The notes below the pieces were generated by a model that was given only the letters and a program-made list of their open reading frames with translations, searched no databases and was not told the origin of the DNA. From contig VXAA01005268.1 of NCBI GenBank assembly GCA_013399115.1, positions 124,001 through 188,000 on the forward strand: a stretch of DNA of 64,000 bases, given 5' to 3'. Origin of the DNA: Anseranas semipalmata (taxonomy: Eukaryota; Chordata; Aves; Anseriformes; Anseranatidae). Numbering within the stretch: position 1 is the stretch's first letter; each line of letters opens with the position of its first letter. Positions 26,201-37,314 of this stretch are shown in pieces. The position numbers and the translations under genes are program-made.

Positions 26201-27521
26201 GACACTAGCGCTACATGCTACCTCTTACATCCCAGGTACACAAAGGAGGGATGATGGGTATCACCCTACCAAAAGAGTTGGTCCTCGTGCAAAATAACTG
26301 ATGAATTTGGGTCCTTCCTTCCTTGCACAGCATGAGCACCATTAACCCTTGCTTCTCCACCTCTCCCAACCAGCTACCTCTGCCAGTAGCTCAGTTTATT
26401 CAGAGCAGAGGCTGAGCTAACCACAAACAAGCATGCTTGTATTAACTCCCAGTAATTTAAATTTAAATTGTGTTAACCCCAGTAACTTAAATCTTTCTTC
26501 TCTACCTACCCAGTAATTTGGATGAATTTCCTAGGAACTTTGCACCACTGATGCTTCCTCCCACGCATCCAACTTGTTTTAGGCAAGCAATTACAAGTGA
26601 TTTTAGGGGACTGTCCTACAGGCAGACAGAGCAATTGCATAAGCCACCTCCTTAAGACTACCAAAGCCCATGTAAACTAAGTATCAGGTCTGGAGCTGCA
26701 GAAACTTATTACTCGTTGACTTGTGCATTATGTTTGGCAAGCACAAGGATAACAACACAATAAAATCACAGGCCAGGCAGAGCTGTTCCAACAGAGATAG
26801 CATTAAAACCAAACTAAATCAACCTCTGTGCTGAAAGGGCTGCTCAGCTTTCTATGGCGGTGAAAAAATCACTGCAATGCTTACAGGACATTTTGAAAAT
26901 TATTGTGTAACATAGAGCTGACTATTAACAAGCATCAATGCTATGCTAAGAGATATTAATATAATAAGAAGTGCAATGGAAGGAGACAAGAAGCAGGTTT
27001 TGGGTACTTGCAGAAGTGTGCCAAGGTCTAGTTGTGATGCCCAGATCCTCCCCAGGGCTGTAGGTGTAGCCTAAAGCTGCCATGAGATGAGCGCCAACTG
27101 CGGCAGCCTGGATCCAGAGAAACCTCCAGCCCCAGAACAAGGGCCTGGAAGTGGGGGCCCTATAAACCTAATTCACAGGAGAAGATTTCTTGGAGGAAAA
27201 ATAAAACAACCCACAAAACATAGGTAAGCTCGGGTTTGGATCTGCTAAAGCTGAGCTCCATAAATGCACTTTGAATCTCACGCACGTATAAATCATGAGC
27301 AATCGCAGTGATCGTATCCAAGTCAAAAGCCACTGCAAGAGAAAAGGAAATTCCCTAGTGTTCTGTTAATTCTCATTCAAGTTATCTATGCTAAATAACT
27401 TGTTTTACTATTTCCATCAATTCCAGAAATGAAATTATGTTATCAAATACTAACCTTTTTTCCTACTGCCTTTTTAATGCCATTCCCAGGCTTGATTTTG
27501 ATAATGGGCAATTAAAACAGC

Positions 27522-27538
27522 TTTTTTTTTTTTTTTTT
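27522..27538. repeat. Poly-T tract (17 T)
   Basis: An uninterrupted run of 17 T on the plus strand is poly-A in PRKG1 sense. It could be the tail of a decayed retroposed copy on the minus strand, but nothing recognisable adjoins it. Confidence 0.85.
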
Positions 27539-28945
27539 GCTTTTGGGTTTTAGTTAACACTTCTTAGAATTATTTAAAGAATGTAGGACAGAAGTGTTGC
27601 ATTATTCACAGAAGTGTATCAAAAGAAAAAATGCATGAAATCTTGACATTTAAGATTTTTCCCTGTCTCAAACTGTGCCAAATGAGTTGCTTTTATTCAA
27701 CACTTGTTACAGCAACAGAGAAGATAAAGTTATTGCTGTCTCGTTTCAATATGTTGGGTACTGTCAAACAAGATGCGCAGTATGATAGTAAGGTGATTTT
27801 ATAGTTTATGTAAAATATGATGTTAAGTCAAAGGAAAACACAGAATAACAAGGACAATTCCAAGCCAGAAACTTGAAGTAATTTGTTTTGGGAGCCATAT
27901 CCAGCAGGTCACCCAGTACAGACCGGGAATGATCTTACAACGTGGCTGTAGCAGCCACCCTAAGTTCAGTTATCCTCATGAGAAATAGAAACACTACAAA
28001 AGAAGCTACATTCTCATAACATTGTAGTAGTATGATTTTGTCGCTATACAGCTTGCCTTTCCCCCATTTTTCCTGTTACTTCAGGACTTCAGCTTCTTTT
28101 TGACACTAGTTCTCTCAAGGAACACAAGGAAAAGAAAATTGCAGATGATTACCTTAGTAGCATTGCAAGTTTAAAATCAACAAGAGTGGTGTTAAGACAA
28201 CCTACAAATGATTACTGCTTTCGTGCCTAATTTCTTCATTGATGTTTGTTCTGATTTCCCCCCCTGCCCATTCTCCCTTGAAACTTTTTCTTAACTCTTG
28301 ATAAGGAGCTTAATGTTGGTTATGTGATCCAAGCATATTAAACTACCTGTTTCTGGTTAGGCATGTGGTTTCGAGATAGGCAAATTTAATTCATAGCATA
28401 TTGAGTTAATACGGCTCTCTAAATCTGAAGGCTTCTCTGGCACAAAGGAAATAAAGCTTATCAATGAATATGCAATTACTCTGCATGACAGACGTGTATA
28501 TTATCTGTATACTAAGTAGGCAAAGAAATAACAATGTCCTATCAATGCTCTGAAAATCAAATTAAATGTCATCAGCTTCATTTCTTAAAATTGGTGGCAG
28601 AGGCAGTACTTACTACAGAGAAACATTTTCCTATAAACAGGTATTGGGACTGGCTCTTGATGGTAAGGCATGTATTTTAACAAAAAAAAAGAACAAGTAA
28701 CAAGGAATGAAATAAAATACTGTTGTACACTAATTTCCTGCAGTTAAATCACACAGGGCTACATTTCAAAAGGTTTTAACAATTTCTGTAATATTTAACA
28801 ACATGCAATTCTTCAGTTCCAGAACGTTACGCTACATGAATAAACTATATGGACAAACTGCCTGCAACACAACTCATATTTTGCACCCACTTTACGCATT
28901 TGCTTACAGTGCAAGGTTTTTTGTTTGGCTGTTTTTCTTTATGTG

Positions 28946-28963
28946 TTTTTTTTTTTTTTTTTT
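28946..28963. repeat. Poly-T tract (18 T)
   Basis: This run of 18 T is followed by AAATAAA. It is low-complexity sequence about 0.5 kb from the 64-bp PRKG1 exon, on its downstream-intron side. No adjoining element was recognised. Confidence 0.85.
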
Positions 28964-29475
28964 AAATAAAAACTAATTAAAAGCCTGACAGTAATAACAT
29001 ACCAGTTGCAGCCAGGTAGGCAAGGCACAACTCCGGACTATCAAACATCTTGACATATATTACATTTGCCTGTCTCTGCTGTACTTCTTATGAGAGCAGC
29101 TCTTCCATATACCTGCTTGAAGGCATGATATTGCCCTCTGACATAAGTTCCCCATCACATTTGAAAGGAAATGGCATTTCCACTTGCCCCCTTCTCCACC
29201 ACTGACCCAGGACAGAAGGTTTCCCCTCTGCACAACATGAGAAACTACTGCTTCGATCCCCAGTTGGACAGAAATCCAATTAAAGATATGTAAGCCCTGT
29301 TCAAAAATGGATTCATTTTTCACAAAACTCTTCTCATCGTCTCAACATGCTGGAGCAGTCAGCTGTAATTGGGAGCAAAATTGTGAAGCTGTTCTTTCAG
29401 AAAAGAGCCTCAATATTGCCACCAGAAGGCTCACAAACTCTGAACTCATTAGCTCTCAAAATTAAAAGCACTTAC

Positions 29476-29539
29476 CTCTTCAAGGACATCTGCAAGCTTA
29501 CTAAGTATCTCCTCGGGAAGGCTCTGGAATGTGGGAACG
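29476..29539 (-). CDS. PRKG1: PRKG1 coding exon, start of CNB-B (64 bp, phase 2/0)
   Basis: This internal exon of cGMP-dependent protein kinase 1 contains the last base of a codon split across the upstream junction, followed by 21 codons. The first base completes an AG-C serine codon. The peptide begins [12 protein letters not shown] and continues SKLADVLEE, the helical entry to the second cGMP-binding domain. On the minus strand the acceptor is a pyrimidine-rich tract ending TATTGCAG (29547-29540), and the donor is GTAAGTG (29475-29469), a near-perfect consensus. The exon ends on a complete GAG codon, so it joins directly to the exon at 541-618, which begins THYE. It is too short for ordinary open-reading-frame detection and was recognised from the peptide plus splice sites. 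The exon encoding the preceding residues (ending EFLKS) was looked for to the right and not found. Confidence 0.96.
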
Positions 29540-29570
29540 CTGCAATACAAGAGAAACTCCGATTAACAGA
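29540..29570 (-). other. PRKG1: 3' splice site and branch point of the 64-bp PRKG1 exon
   Basis: On the minus strand a pyrimidine tract (TTTCTCTTGTATTGCAG) precedes the exon. A TTAAT motif (29566-29562), the same pentamer as at the other exon, sits about 24 nt from the exon and places the candidate branch adenosine at 29563. The AG is certain given the exon; the branch point is inferred. Confidence 0.75.
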
Positions 29571-30300
29571 TACCACCATATATTTCTTAAACCCAGCCAC
29601 AGTTCTTACATATCTTTCACACATATTTAGCCCTCATCATTGGGGCTGAACAAATGTTCACCAGAAAAATCAGCATATATAATGGGAATCCAATCTTTGT
29701 CTTCCAGCCGAGAGGTATTTTTTAAGTATTCACTTGTTATTATGGGAGACTATTTGCGGTATACATCTGGAGAACCACTCGTAAAGCTAGTAATCAACTA
29801 CAAATCAATTAAGGATTTACTGGAATGAATGGTGCTGCAAACCTGCTCAGTCATATATGACGGCACAAAATTTTCCTGCTTCAGCTCTACCCCACCAGAA
29901 AAAAAAAAACACGCAGAAGAGATCAGCTCTAACTGGCTATAGATAAAAGAATGACTGAAACTACACACAGACATAAATGCAGAGTACGAAGGGTATGGGG
30001 ACTGCAACAAACCAGAATTGAACAACTGTTAGAATTACTGAAGACCTCATCAGAGAGTTTTACATCCCAGGCTTGTTTTCTTTTGTCAAAATAGCAACTT
30101 TCCCACTTTTTTTTGGTAGTATTTCTTTTGCCAAAGATCTCCCACACTAGGCTGGACTTGCGGGTCGAGGTGGGAGAGAAGCACCCATGGTCCATGGGAC
30201 TGAATTTTAATTCAGTCTGGAGGAGGATGAGGGATATGAAGTCTGGTCTCCAAATCTCCTGCAAGTACCCTGACCTCGAACATGCATCTCCACGACCTTA

Positions 30301-30455
30301 CAGGCTGCCCAGAGAGGTGGTGGAGTTCCCATCCCTGGAGATATTCCAAAGCCATCAGGACACAGTCCTGGGCAGGCGGCTCTGGGGGGCCCTGCTCGAG
30401 CAGGGGTTGGACCAGTTGGACCCAGAGGTCCATGTCAGCCTTGGCCATTCTGCGA
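30301..30455 (+). mobile_element. CR1 LINE 3' end fragment
   Basis: The sequence matches the 3' part of avian CR1: GGCTGCCCAGAGAGGTGGTGGAG, then a CATCCCTGGAGATATTC-like segment, GAGCAGGGGTTGGACCAG, CAGAGGTCC, and a decayed terminal CATTCTG. The insertion is sense to the plus strand and antisense to PRKG1. It is heavily 5'-truncated, as is usual for CR1. Sequence from about 30150 to 30300 may belong to the same copy but is less clear. Confidence 0.8.
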
Positions 30456-31668
30456 CACTTTGGTCTCTCATTTGCCATTTTCCATAGAAGCTTGATGTTT
30501 ATCAACATTCCCATGCAACGTCAAACAAAACACAGACACAATGTACGTTTCAGAGGCTTGAAGGCAGTGCCGTACCTGCTTTAATTAAAAACGCTTGTCA
30601 TCAGCATCCCGATTAGCAATGCATCTGCATGAGCTATTAGCCCAAACGCAGCACTGAGCTGATACAGCTCTTTTGAGCCTATTTCCAAGAACAGCTCGCT
30701 CAGGAGTTGCTTTATCACGCTCCATTACAAGGCATAAACATAATCTTATGGTGCTAATATTAAATTTAGATCCCCAGTGTGTTGCTCTAGTTTCAGGAAC
30801 ATTGATGATCAGGTGCAAAGCTAGGAGGGAGCAGGTTGCTGGGGGGAGTTCCCTGCAGAGAAGCAAATATAACCCTAAATAAATCAGATTTTTCCTCTCA
30901 TACAAGGTTTCACATTTTGTTTTTGATCACATAACTGCATACAAGTTACTCTCCGTGACTTGCAGAGGTAAAACCCCTAAGCAAACCCACAAGGTTTTTG
31001 CAACCCAGAACCTGCTGAAGAGCAGCTCCTGTCATTTGCCTATCGGGTAATCGCCCCACTTATGTTTCACGTGCCCTAAACAGTTTCTGGCTGCCCAATT
31101 TGGTGACTGCTAGTGCACCCAGAGAAAACCCAGCCATAAAAACAAAGGGAGGACTGAAGACATTGCAGAGGGCATGCTAGCAAATAATGTTTTGTCTGAG
31201 GCCAAGCTTTCTTGTTACATGATGTGCCCAGGGAACTTAATTTGTGACCACAGAGCAGAATTTGCTCTTGTTAAATATATGCTACGCTGCAGTGGAATTA
31301 ATAGTGGAAACTTTCTATTTCTTTTAAAAAAATGCAACTTTAGCATAACAAATTAATAACAGGAAAGGACTGGCCAACTACGTGCAGAAAAATGCAGTTG
31401 TTCAGGCTCTAACTTTTTTCCTCCTTAGGAGGCACTTTTTCTCAATGGAAATACCTGGCTCCGCAACACAACAAGAACAGAAAACAAACAAAAAGGAGTT
31501 ATATGGTGTCTAGGCCTAAGCATAAAATAAAAGCTCATGACACCAACACTTGTGTTCCCACATGAGGAATAACCTAATGGGAGAAGATAACACCCCCAGA
31601 CATCTAGGCAAGTTTTACTGTGGCTGCACCACAACAGTCCTGAATAGGGGGACAATTCGTTGCAGTAA

Positions 31669-31685
31669 TTTGTTTGTTTGTTTTT
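31669..31685. repeat. (TTTG)n simple repeat
   Basis: Three to four TTTG units end in five T. This is a short tetranucleotide microsatellite. Confidence 0.8.
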
Positions 31686-32161
31686 AAAGCTAATTACGCC
31701 CTATGAGTCTGTGCAACCCACAGGAGGGTAGCAGAACACATTCATTATAGCCCAAACACATGAGAAACAGCAGGAAACCTCTGAATGAATTATGAAAGTC
31801 TTATTATTGAAAACTTAGGATATTAAATAAACAAGGAAAATTGCCAAGGAGAAATGCCTAAAACTTGAACAGAGCAATTGAGAAAGTCAACTTGTTAACC
31901 CAACAAACTCCAACTACATTACATCACAGAATTACCAAATGCACATCACAAATGTAGCATCCTTTTAAATAGCTAGAGGTGGCAGTTAAGCCAAATTGTA
32001 CTGGGATTTCATCATAAGAAGTCTTACAAGACTGCCCATCGCTATAGTACAACAGCAAAAAAAGCCACCCACCCCCAAAACAAACAAAAACAGAAAAACA
32101 GCAACCTGTACTGAACAAGGGCCTTCTGAAAAAGCAGTGGGAAAACATTTATTGAGCCATT

Positions 32162-32177
32162 AAAAAAAAAAAAAAAA
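32162..32177. repeat. Poly-A tract (16 A)
   Basis: A run of 16 A lies just left of the palindromic AT-rich region at 32214-32260. Confidence 0.85.
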
Positions 32178-32213
32178 CGTTTTAAATTCATGCTAACACT
32201 GATAGAAACAAGA

Positions 32214-32239
32214 TTTGAAAACATATATATGTTTTCAAA
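32214..32239. repeat. Perfect 26-bp palindrome
   Basis: The left arm TTTGAAAACATAT is followed at once by its exact reverse complement ATATGTTTTCAAA, with no spacer. Symmetry breaks at 32213/32240. It sits between a poly-A run and further ATATAT sequence, so it may have arisen with the adjacent dinucleotide repeat. It could extrude a cruciform or form an RNA hairpin. Confidence 0.9.
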
Positions 32240-32297
32240 CATATATATATATAACATGTATAACACAGTACTGAATATGTGGCTTGATTCTTCAGTT

Positions 32298-32354
32298 AAA
32301 AAAAAAAAATATATATATATATACACACACACACACCCATACATATATACACAT
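32298..32354. repeat. Compound A/(AT)n/(AC)n microsatellite
   Basis: About 12 A pass into seven AT units, then about seven AC units, then an imperfect CATATATACACAT tail. It is a typical polymorphic dinucleotide array, and the neighbouring short frames come from it. Confidence 0.9.
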
Positions 32355-33506
32355 CCCTCCATAACATTAAATAGTCTTAAAATAGATCCTTACTTTCCTC
32401 CAAAACCTGCCTGTGCTATTTGAAGGTTTGCATATGCGGATTGATATTTTGAAGACTGTTTCCACACAGGTAACTGCACTCACAGGAAAATGGAGCCTCA
32501 GCTCTAAAGGGAGAGCTTAGAGGAAAACATCTGAACAACAAATTACTGTGAATCGGAAAACTCATACTAGGAAGACAAACAGGAGCAGAAGGCACCAAAG
32601 AAAGAAATCTCTGAAGATTCTGCAGCACAACAACAGGCAAGTAGAGTTGCATTGTTTTCTACCATTTTGTGAAATGGGAGTCTGAAAATATGCATAACAA
32701 AACATTTACCATTTCAATTCAGATATATTCATTATTTATGATGGAAGAAGTCGCAACAAATGCAGCTCAATCTCATCATGAAATCATTTATCCTGTGCAC
32801 AGGTCTAAAAAAGCAGGATTACATAAACCCAGACTTTCTCTGACAAGTTCTTTTCTCCCTAGTCCTTAAAAACCTTCAGTAATGAAGACTTTAAAACATC
32901 CACTTGATCCATAACAATTGCTATAGCTAGAAAAAAATGCTCTGATAACTAACACTGATGTCTCTCAGCACAGGACACTTCGCCATCGCTGCAATCCACG
33001 TGAAGGAGTTTATTCCACTTCCCTCCATAACCACCACCCACATAGTCGAGGAACTACACCTTTTGTAGACTCATCACTAAAACCTCGTTTAGCCTTTCTT
33101 TGCAAGTTGTGTTTCCCTCAGGCCTGATGACCCAGTCCTGGGGACTTCCTCCAGCTGCCTCTTATTCTGAATATTGAGGAGCAATTGCTCCACCTGCACT
33201 GGATACATTATTGAGCAATCGCCCTGAAAGGGAAAGATCTGCATTCAGACCCGCCCAGGCAGAAGTGTGAATGAACACCCCTTCTTGTTCATCCTGGGTG
33301 AACACCTTGATCACTCCTAGGCCAGAGAGAAGGTGACCAGGGCTTTCTCTGCTGCCTAATCCTTTAAACATATTTTGTGAAAAAAAAACTGGTTATTAAT
33401 TGCAGAAGAGTCTCCAGCTCTACTACAAATTCCCCTGTGAAGCAAACAGATGACTGGTGATCAGCACTGCAACACCTAATGCCTGTAACAGTGATCAGTT
33501 TTAGGG

Positions 33507-33521
33507 AAAAAAAAAAAAAAA
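33507..33521. repeat. Poly-A tract (15 A) with short AC extension
   Basis: Fifteen A are followed by CACACAAAA. It is low-complexity sequence with no adjoining recognisable element. Confidence 0.85.
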
Positions 33522-36088
33522 CACACAAAAGAACCCCACCTATGTGATGGGATTAACGGCATAAATCTCTATATGGAATAGGCTTTCACAACTGAAATTC
33601 TACTCACCTGCACTCCCCTTCCTCCTCAAAGTTTTTTATAGTGATATGGGTGCTCAAAAATATTTCTACTATTTATGCCTGTTTTATATGACCTGTCTGC
33701 AAAAGTACAGTTCAAAACCCACCGGATGAGTGACCTCCAGGCCATCCTACAAAGCTGCTTGATAGCACACAATGAGGAAAACCAGATCCCTAACCAGGGA
33801 AGCCTAGTTAGTGGCTTCATGGTTCAAGTCTGCATAAGAAAATTGAATTTTACAGCAAATGGCAATAAACTTCATGTTTTTAAATCAATCCACAAACACC
33901 GCAATGCTTTATCACTTCCTGTCCCAAGCCTTGTTAGACTTTTCCTTTGACCACAAAACACAGAACTGAACTAGTGGCAGTGGTGGAGGAGCTGCTCAGG
34001 CTGGCAAGAAGAGGCAGCTTTTTGTTGGCTATATTCCACGTTATTCAGCTATGGAATTCTGTATACTTGATGACAATCCATAGACCTTGTGAGGGCACTG
34101 TGGGGAATTGCTTGCTGTCAGTAGGAACTGCAGAGCAGCTTTTCCTGTTGGCTCTGGAAGCTAACATTTTCACAGGGAGCTCAACATGTTAAACAGAGGA
34201 TGCCAAAATAGAGAAAAACAGCTGTGCAAAAATGTCCATGCGGAATCTCCGTCCAAATACAAAAGCAAAGACATGTCCAATCTGAAGGGAGTGGAAGGAG
34301 GCGTGAAAGGTCAGGTTTTGATCCCCAGTGATCTGCAGTCACTCACTTTTAGATGGAAGCAACATCCCATGTTAGCAACAACCACGATCTGCAGGAGAAG
34401 TGCATGATATAGGTGACTGCATACCTTTTGATTCATCCCATGGGACTATTCCTGTACTAAACTAGCAAGGGCTTCCAAATATTCCTGGCTGTAACCCAAG
34501 GGGCTGATTTTACCCTAAAAACCACTCAGCAGCACAGATGCCAGCTCACTGACAGCACGTCTGTCTTCTGACATGCATAAAAATGGTGCAGGGTCCTTGG
34601 ATGTCTTCTGTATTCAGCCCAACACAAAAGTAGCTCTTCACTTTCTAAATGCGCTTCAAGATGTGTTTCCTCAACTTTTAAAGGGCGTTCATTAAGTGTT
34701 CATCTGGCTTTGCAGTCAGCGACAGACAGTCCTTGTGGGTTAACCGAGAAACAAAACCTTATCTTTCATTATTGGTTGGCACTGTAATAAATGCAATTGT
34801 TGTCACTGTTCTCTGCCTTCGGCCAGATGGGTAAGCATAGTTTAAAAATCAAAATAAATCAGTAACAGGAAACAAAGTCTTTCTGCATTCCCCAAAACTC
34901 TTTTTTTGCACCCAACTAGAATGAAGGTTGAAAAATGCTAATGCTTTTGCCCTTGCTTTACCAGATTTGGGATGCCCCTAAAGCACTGTCTCTCCTCTCT
35001 GAAAGAACTGAGGATAAATCTTACCTAGCAAAAGCTGCCCCTTGATTTAGGATGCTCACATAAAACTATGTTTTGAGCAACTGAAGCTGGAAATGCTCTG
35101 TAACAGGCAGCTGTCCAGAGCCATCAAGTTGTGTCAGATACGAACTGCTAGCTCTGCCAGGATCTGATCTTAACAAAAGAACTAAGAAACTTGTTTCCAG
35201 CCTTATCCATGAACGCTTACAAAAATTCACTGTGAAATCTTCTTTGTTGTCTTCTCTTTGCCTTCTTAAACTGGGACATACTGCACCAGACAATCCCATA
35301 AGCCCCATGGCACAAGGGGGAAATTACCTTTCCCATTTTCACATCTGTCCTGAGATCTGGCTGGTATTGGTTCAAGTGGGATCTTATAGAAGACAATTTC
35401 AGAATGAAAAAATAAAAAAATATATCTATAGAGTGCTGGCACTGCTTTTGGAGAAGCTATATTGCTCCCACACCACACGTATCTTATGGGACAAATTCTG
35501 TCCCTGTCATATGTGTTAGTACACCCATACAGAGCAAAAAAGGCTGATTGTGGAATAAATCCTAACCCGAGCCAGGAAGGCAGAGAGCAGAAGTGCAAAG
35601 AAAGGCTTGGATCTATGTTTTGCAATGTGGCATTTTGTTCCAGTACTTTAAAAATCCATTTCCATCCTGGTAAGCAAGTTGCATGCTGAGTTTCAGATCA
35701 TGAGCGAAAACATCTCCCCGGGCACTTGAGGATGCCATGGGGATTACTGGGTGTTGGAAGCGTCTGGCAATGCCCAAGCGCTGAGATCACCCGGTGACTG
35801 GACAGCATATCAGCTTCTGGGAGAAAATACAAAACTTTGGAGGCGGTGGTAGTAAAGGAAGTCTCTTTTGAACAATGAGGACAACTGTTAGTAGTGACTG
35901 AAGCCAACAAAGCTGCGAGGTGTTTCTGTGATATAGGCCATAGCACTTTCTCTTTTCCATCAGAAAATAAGTATTATTTGGAGGATAAACTATTTTTTTT
36001 ATATGTAGTACCCATCACATGGAATGGAAAAGAAGAGGCAGCAAATAAGTTCAAAAAAGGTGTATTTACTTCTCTAGAAACTCAGTAT

Positions 36089-36114
36089 TTACCAATTATA
36101 AATGTAATTGGTAA
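36089..36114. repeat. 10-bp perfect inverted repeat with 6-nt loop
   Basis: TTACCAATTA (36089-36098) and TAATTGGTAA (36105-36114) are exact reverse complements around a 6-nt spacer. The pairing is perfect but the stem is short and AT-rich. It could be a chance hairpin. Confidence 0.7.
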
Positions 36115-36452
36115 GTCAAGGCTAGCTTTCCTGAAGCAATTTCCTCCACATTTTGCTTATCTTAAACAATATTAGAGGAAAAAAAGAAAGGGAAATAGAG
36201 AACGACATTCACTCACACTTGCATTAATTACATTTATGTCTGGCCTTGAAATCAGTGCAAATAACACAACTTTTAGAAAGACTGAATACATTTGTTCTAC
36301 AATTGCTGCAGATGACCTGTGCTCAGGCTACAAAGGCATTAAAATCATTTGCAATTGTTCATTTCTGAGTGAAAATGTTATAGCTACAGTTTTAAAGCCC
36401 TGCCACCCACAACATAGAACTTATTCTGGTAAATAAATTCCTTAAGGGCATT

Positions 36453-37031
36453 TGTAGTAAATATTTTCTCTCAGAGAATTACCTGGTGATGGGAGCAGTG
36501 GTGGGGGGTAACCTGACTGCAATGAGAAAGCACTGACACAAAATGGCTGCTCAGCTCTGACAGGAGAAAATGGCTGCTAGCCGGGAACTGCAGGCCTAGA
36601 ACTCGTCCCGGGAAGCAGGGACATCCTTGGCGTGCAGCTGGACACCTGAGAAACAGAGATGGTCTGAAGATACCACTGATAAAGACAAAGTAAGAAACTG
36701 AGGAACAACTTATCACCTGAGAAAGTGGGAATTGAGGTGGGATAAGAAACACCATCCTGTATTGGATTTTTCACCTATTGGTTACCTGAAGTGATGGTGT
36801 TCAAAGCCCCTCTATGTCTCAGTAACATAATAAGGGCCTGATTTTTACCCCAAATGGAGCTTCTCTGCCTGAGAAACTTCTTGTGGGGCATGTGTTCTTT
36901 TCTCTCTACTATTTTTTTTTTCCTTCTTAGGCCGAAGCCTCTCTGCAACATCGCATTGACTCCATGACACTGTATGTCGACTCCTAAACTCTGCGACGTG
37001 CTTCAACTTTGAGGTGAGTCTCTGTCTGTCA
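36453..37031 (+). mobile_element. Possible retroviral LTR (unclassified, weak)
   Basis: The region differs in texture from its surroundings and looks like a decayed LTR followed by a leader. It begins TGTAGTAAAT, has a duplicated AAAATGGCTGCT motif (near 36540 and 36568), an ATAAGGGCCTG segment, a pyrimidine run (36902-36930), and a possible CA end at 37030-37031. No target-site duplication, polyadenylation signal or tRNA-matched primer site was confirmed, and no gag, pol or env frame follows. Boundaries are guesses. Confidence 0.3.
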
Positions 37032-37032
37032 C

Positions 37033-37171
37033 TTTGGTCCCCCTTCTGGGCTGGTCAGTCTCTGAGATGAGTTTCTAAGACCTTCTTGAGGTTGGTCTTT
37101 TGTGAGATTGGTTTCTTATTTAGGCCAGTTTGAGGTCAGTGTAACATAGATCCCCCTTTTGGGATCAGTTT
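37033..37171 (+). repeat. Imperfect direct repeat of a CCCCCTT-TGGG unit
   Basis: TTTGGTCCCCCTTCTGGG followed by CTGGTCAGT (37033-37059) recurs as ATAGATCCCCCTTTTGGG followed by ATCAGTTT (37146-37171), with GGTT/GGTC-rich sequence between. Such repeats are plausible in a retroviral leader next to the LTR-like segment on the left, but no primer site was identified. Confidence 0.4.
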
Positions 37172-37220
37172 CATGCATTTGGTACTGATCATTTTATGAA
37201 CATGTATATATGTACATAAT

Positions 37221-37314
37221 CTGTCATAAGTATAGTACTGATAAGCATAACCTACTCTAAGTATAGTCTTGATAAGTATAACCTGTCATAAGCATAGATA
37301 CTGTTACAGTATGG
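37221..37314. repeat. 31-bp tandem repeat, three degenerate copies
   Basis: Copy 1 (37221-37251) starts CTGTCATAAGTATAGTACTG, copy 2 (37252-37282) starts CTACTCTAAGTATAGTCTTG, and copy 3 from 37283 starts CTGTCATAAGCATAG and then decays. Copies 1 and 2 are the same length and share most positions. It is minisatellite-like and lies within the suspected LTR-derived region. Confidence 0.75.

Larger units (their letters stand above)
619..29475 (-). other. PRKG1: PRKG1 intron, complete, 28,857 bp
   Basis: This whole intron is bounded by the donor at 29475 and the acceptor at 619. It is mostly unique AT-rich sequence. I saw no clear LINE or LTR insertion, only simple repeats, two CpG-dense patches near 1.4 and 6.2 kb, and a purine-skewed region near 10.4-11.1 kb. 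Scattered open frames of 60-190 codons carry no recognisable domain and are not flanked by convincing splice sites. Large introns are a known trait of vertebrate PRKG1. Confidence 0.9.

Noticed and set aside
35020..35045. Possible recursive splice site on the minus strand (CTTTTGCTAG followed by GTAAG)
   Set aside because: The pyrimidine tract is weak and interrupted. Without nascent RNA data it cannot be told from chance.
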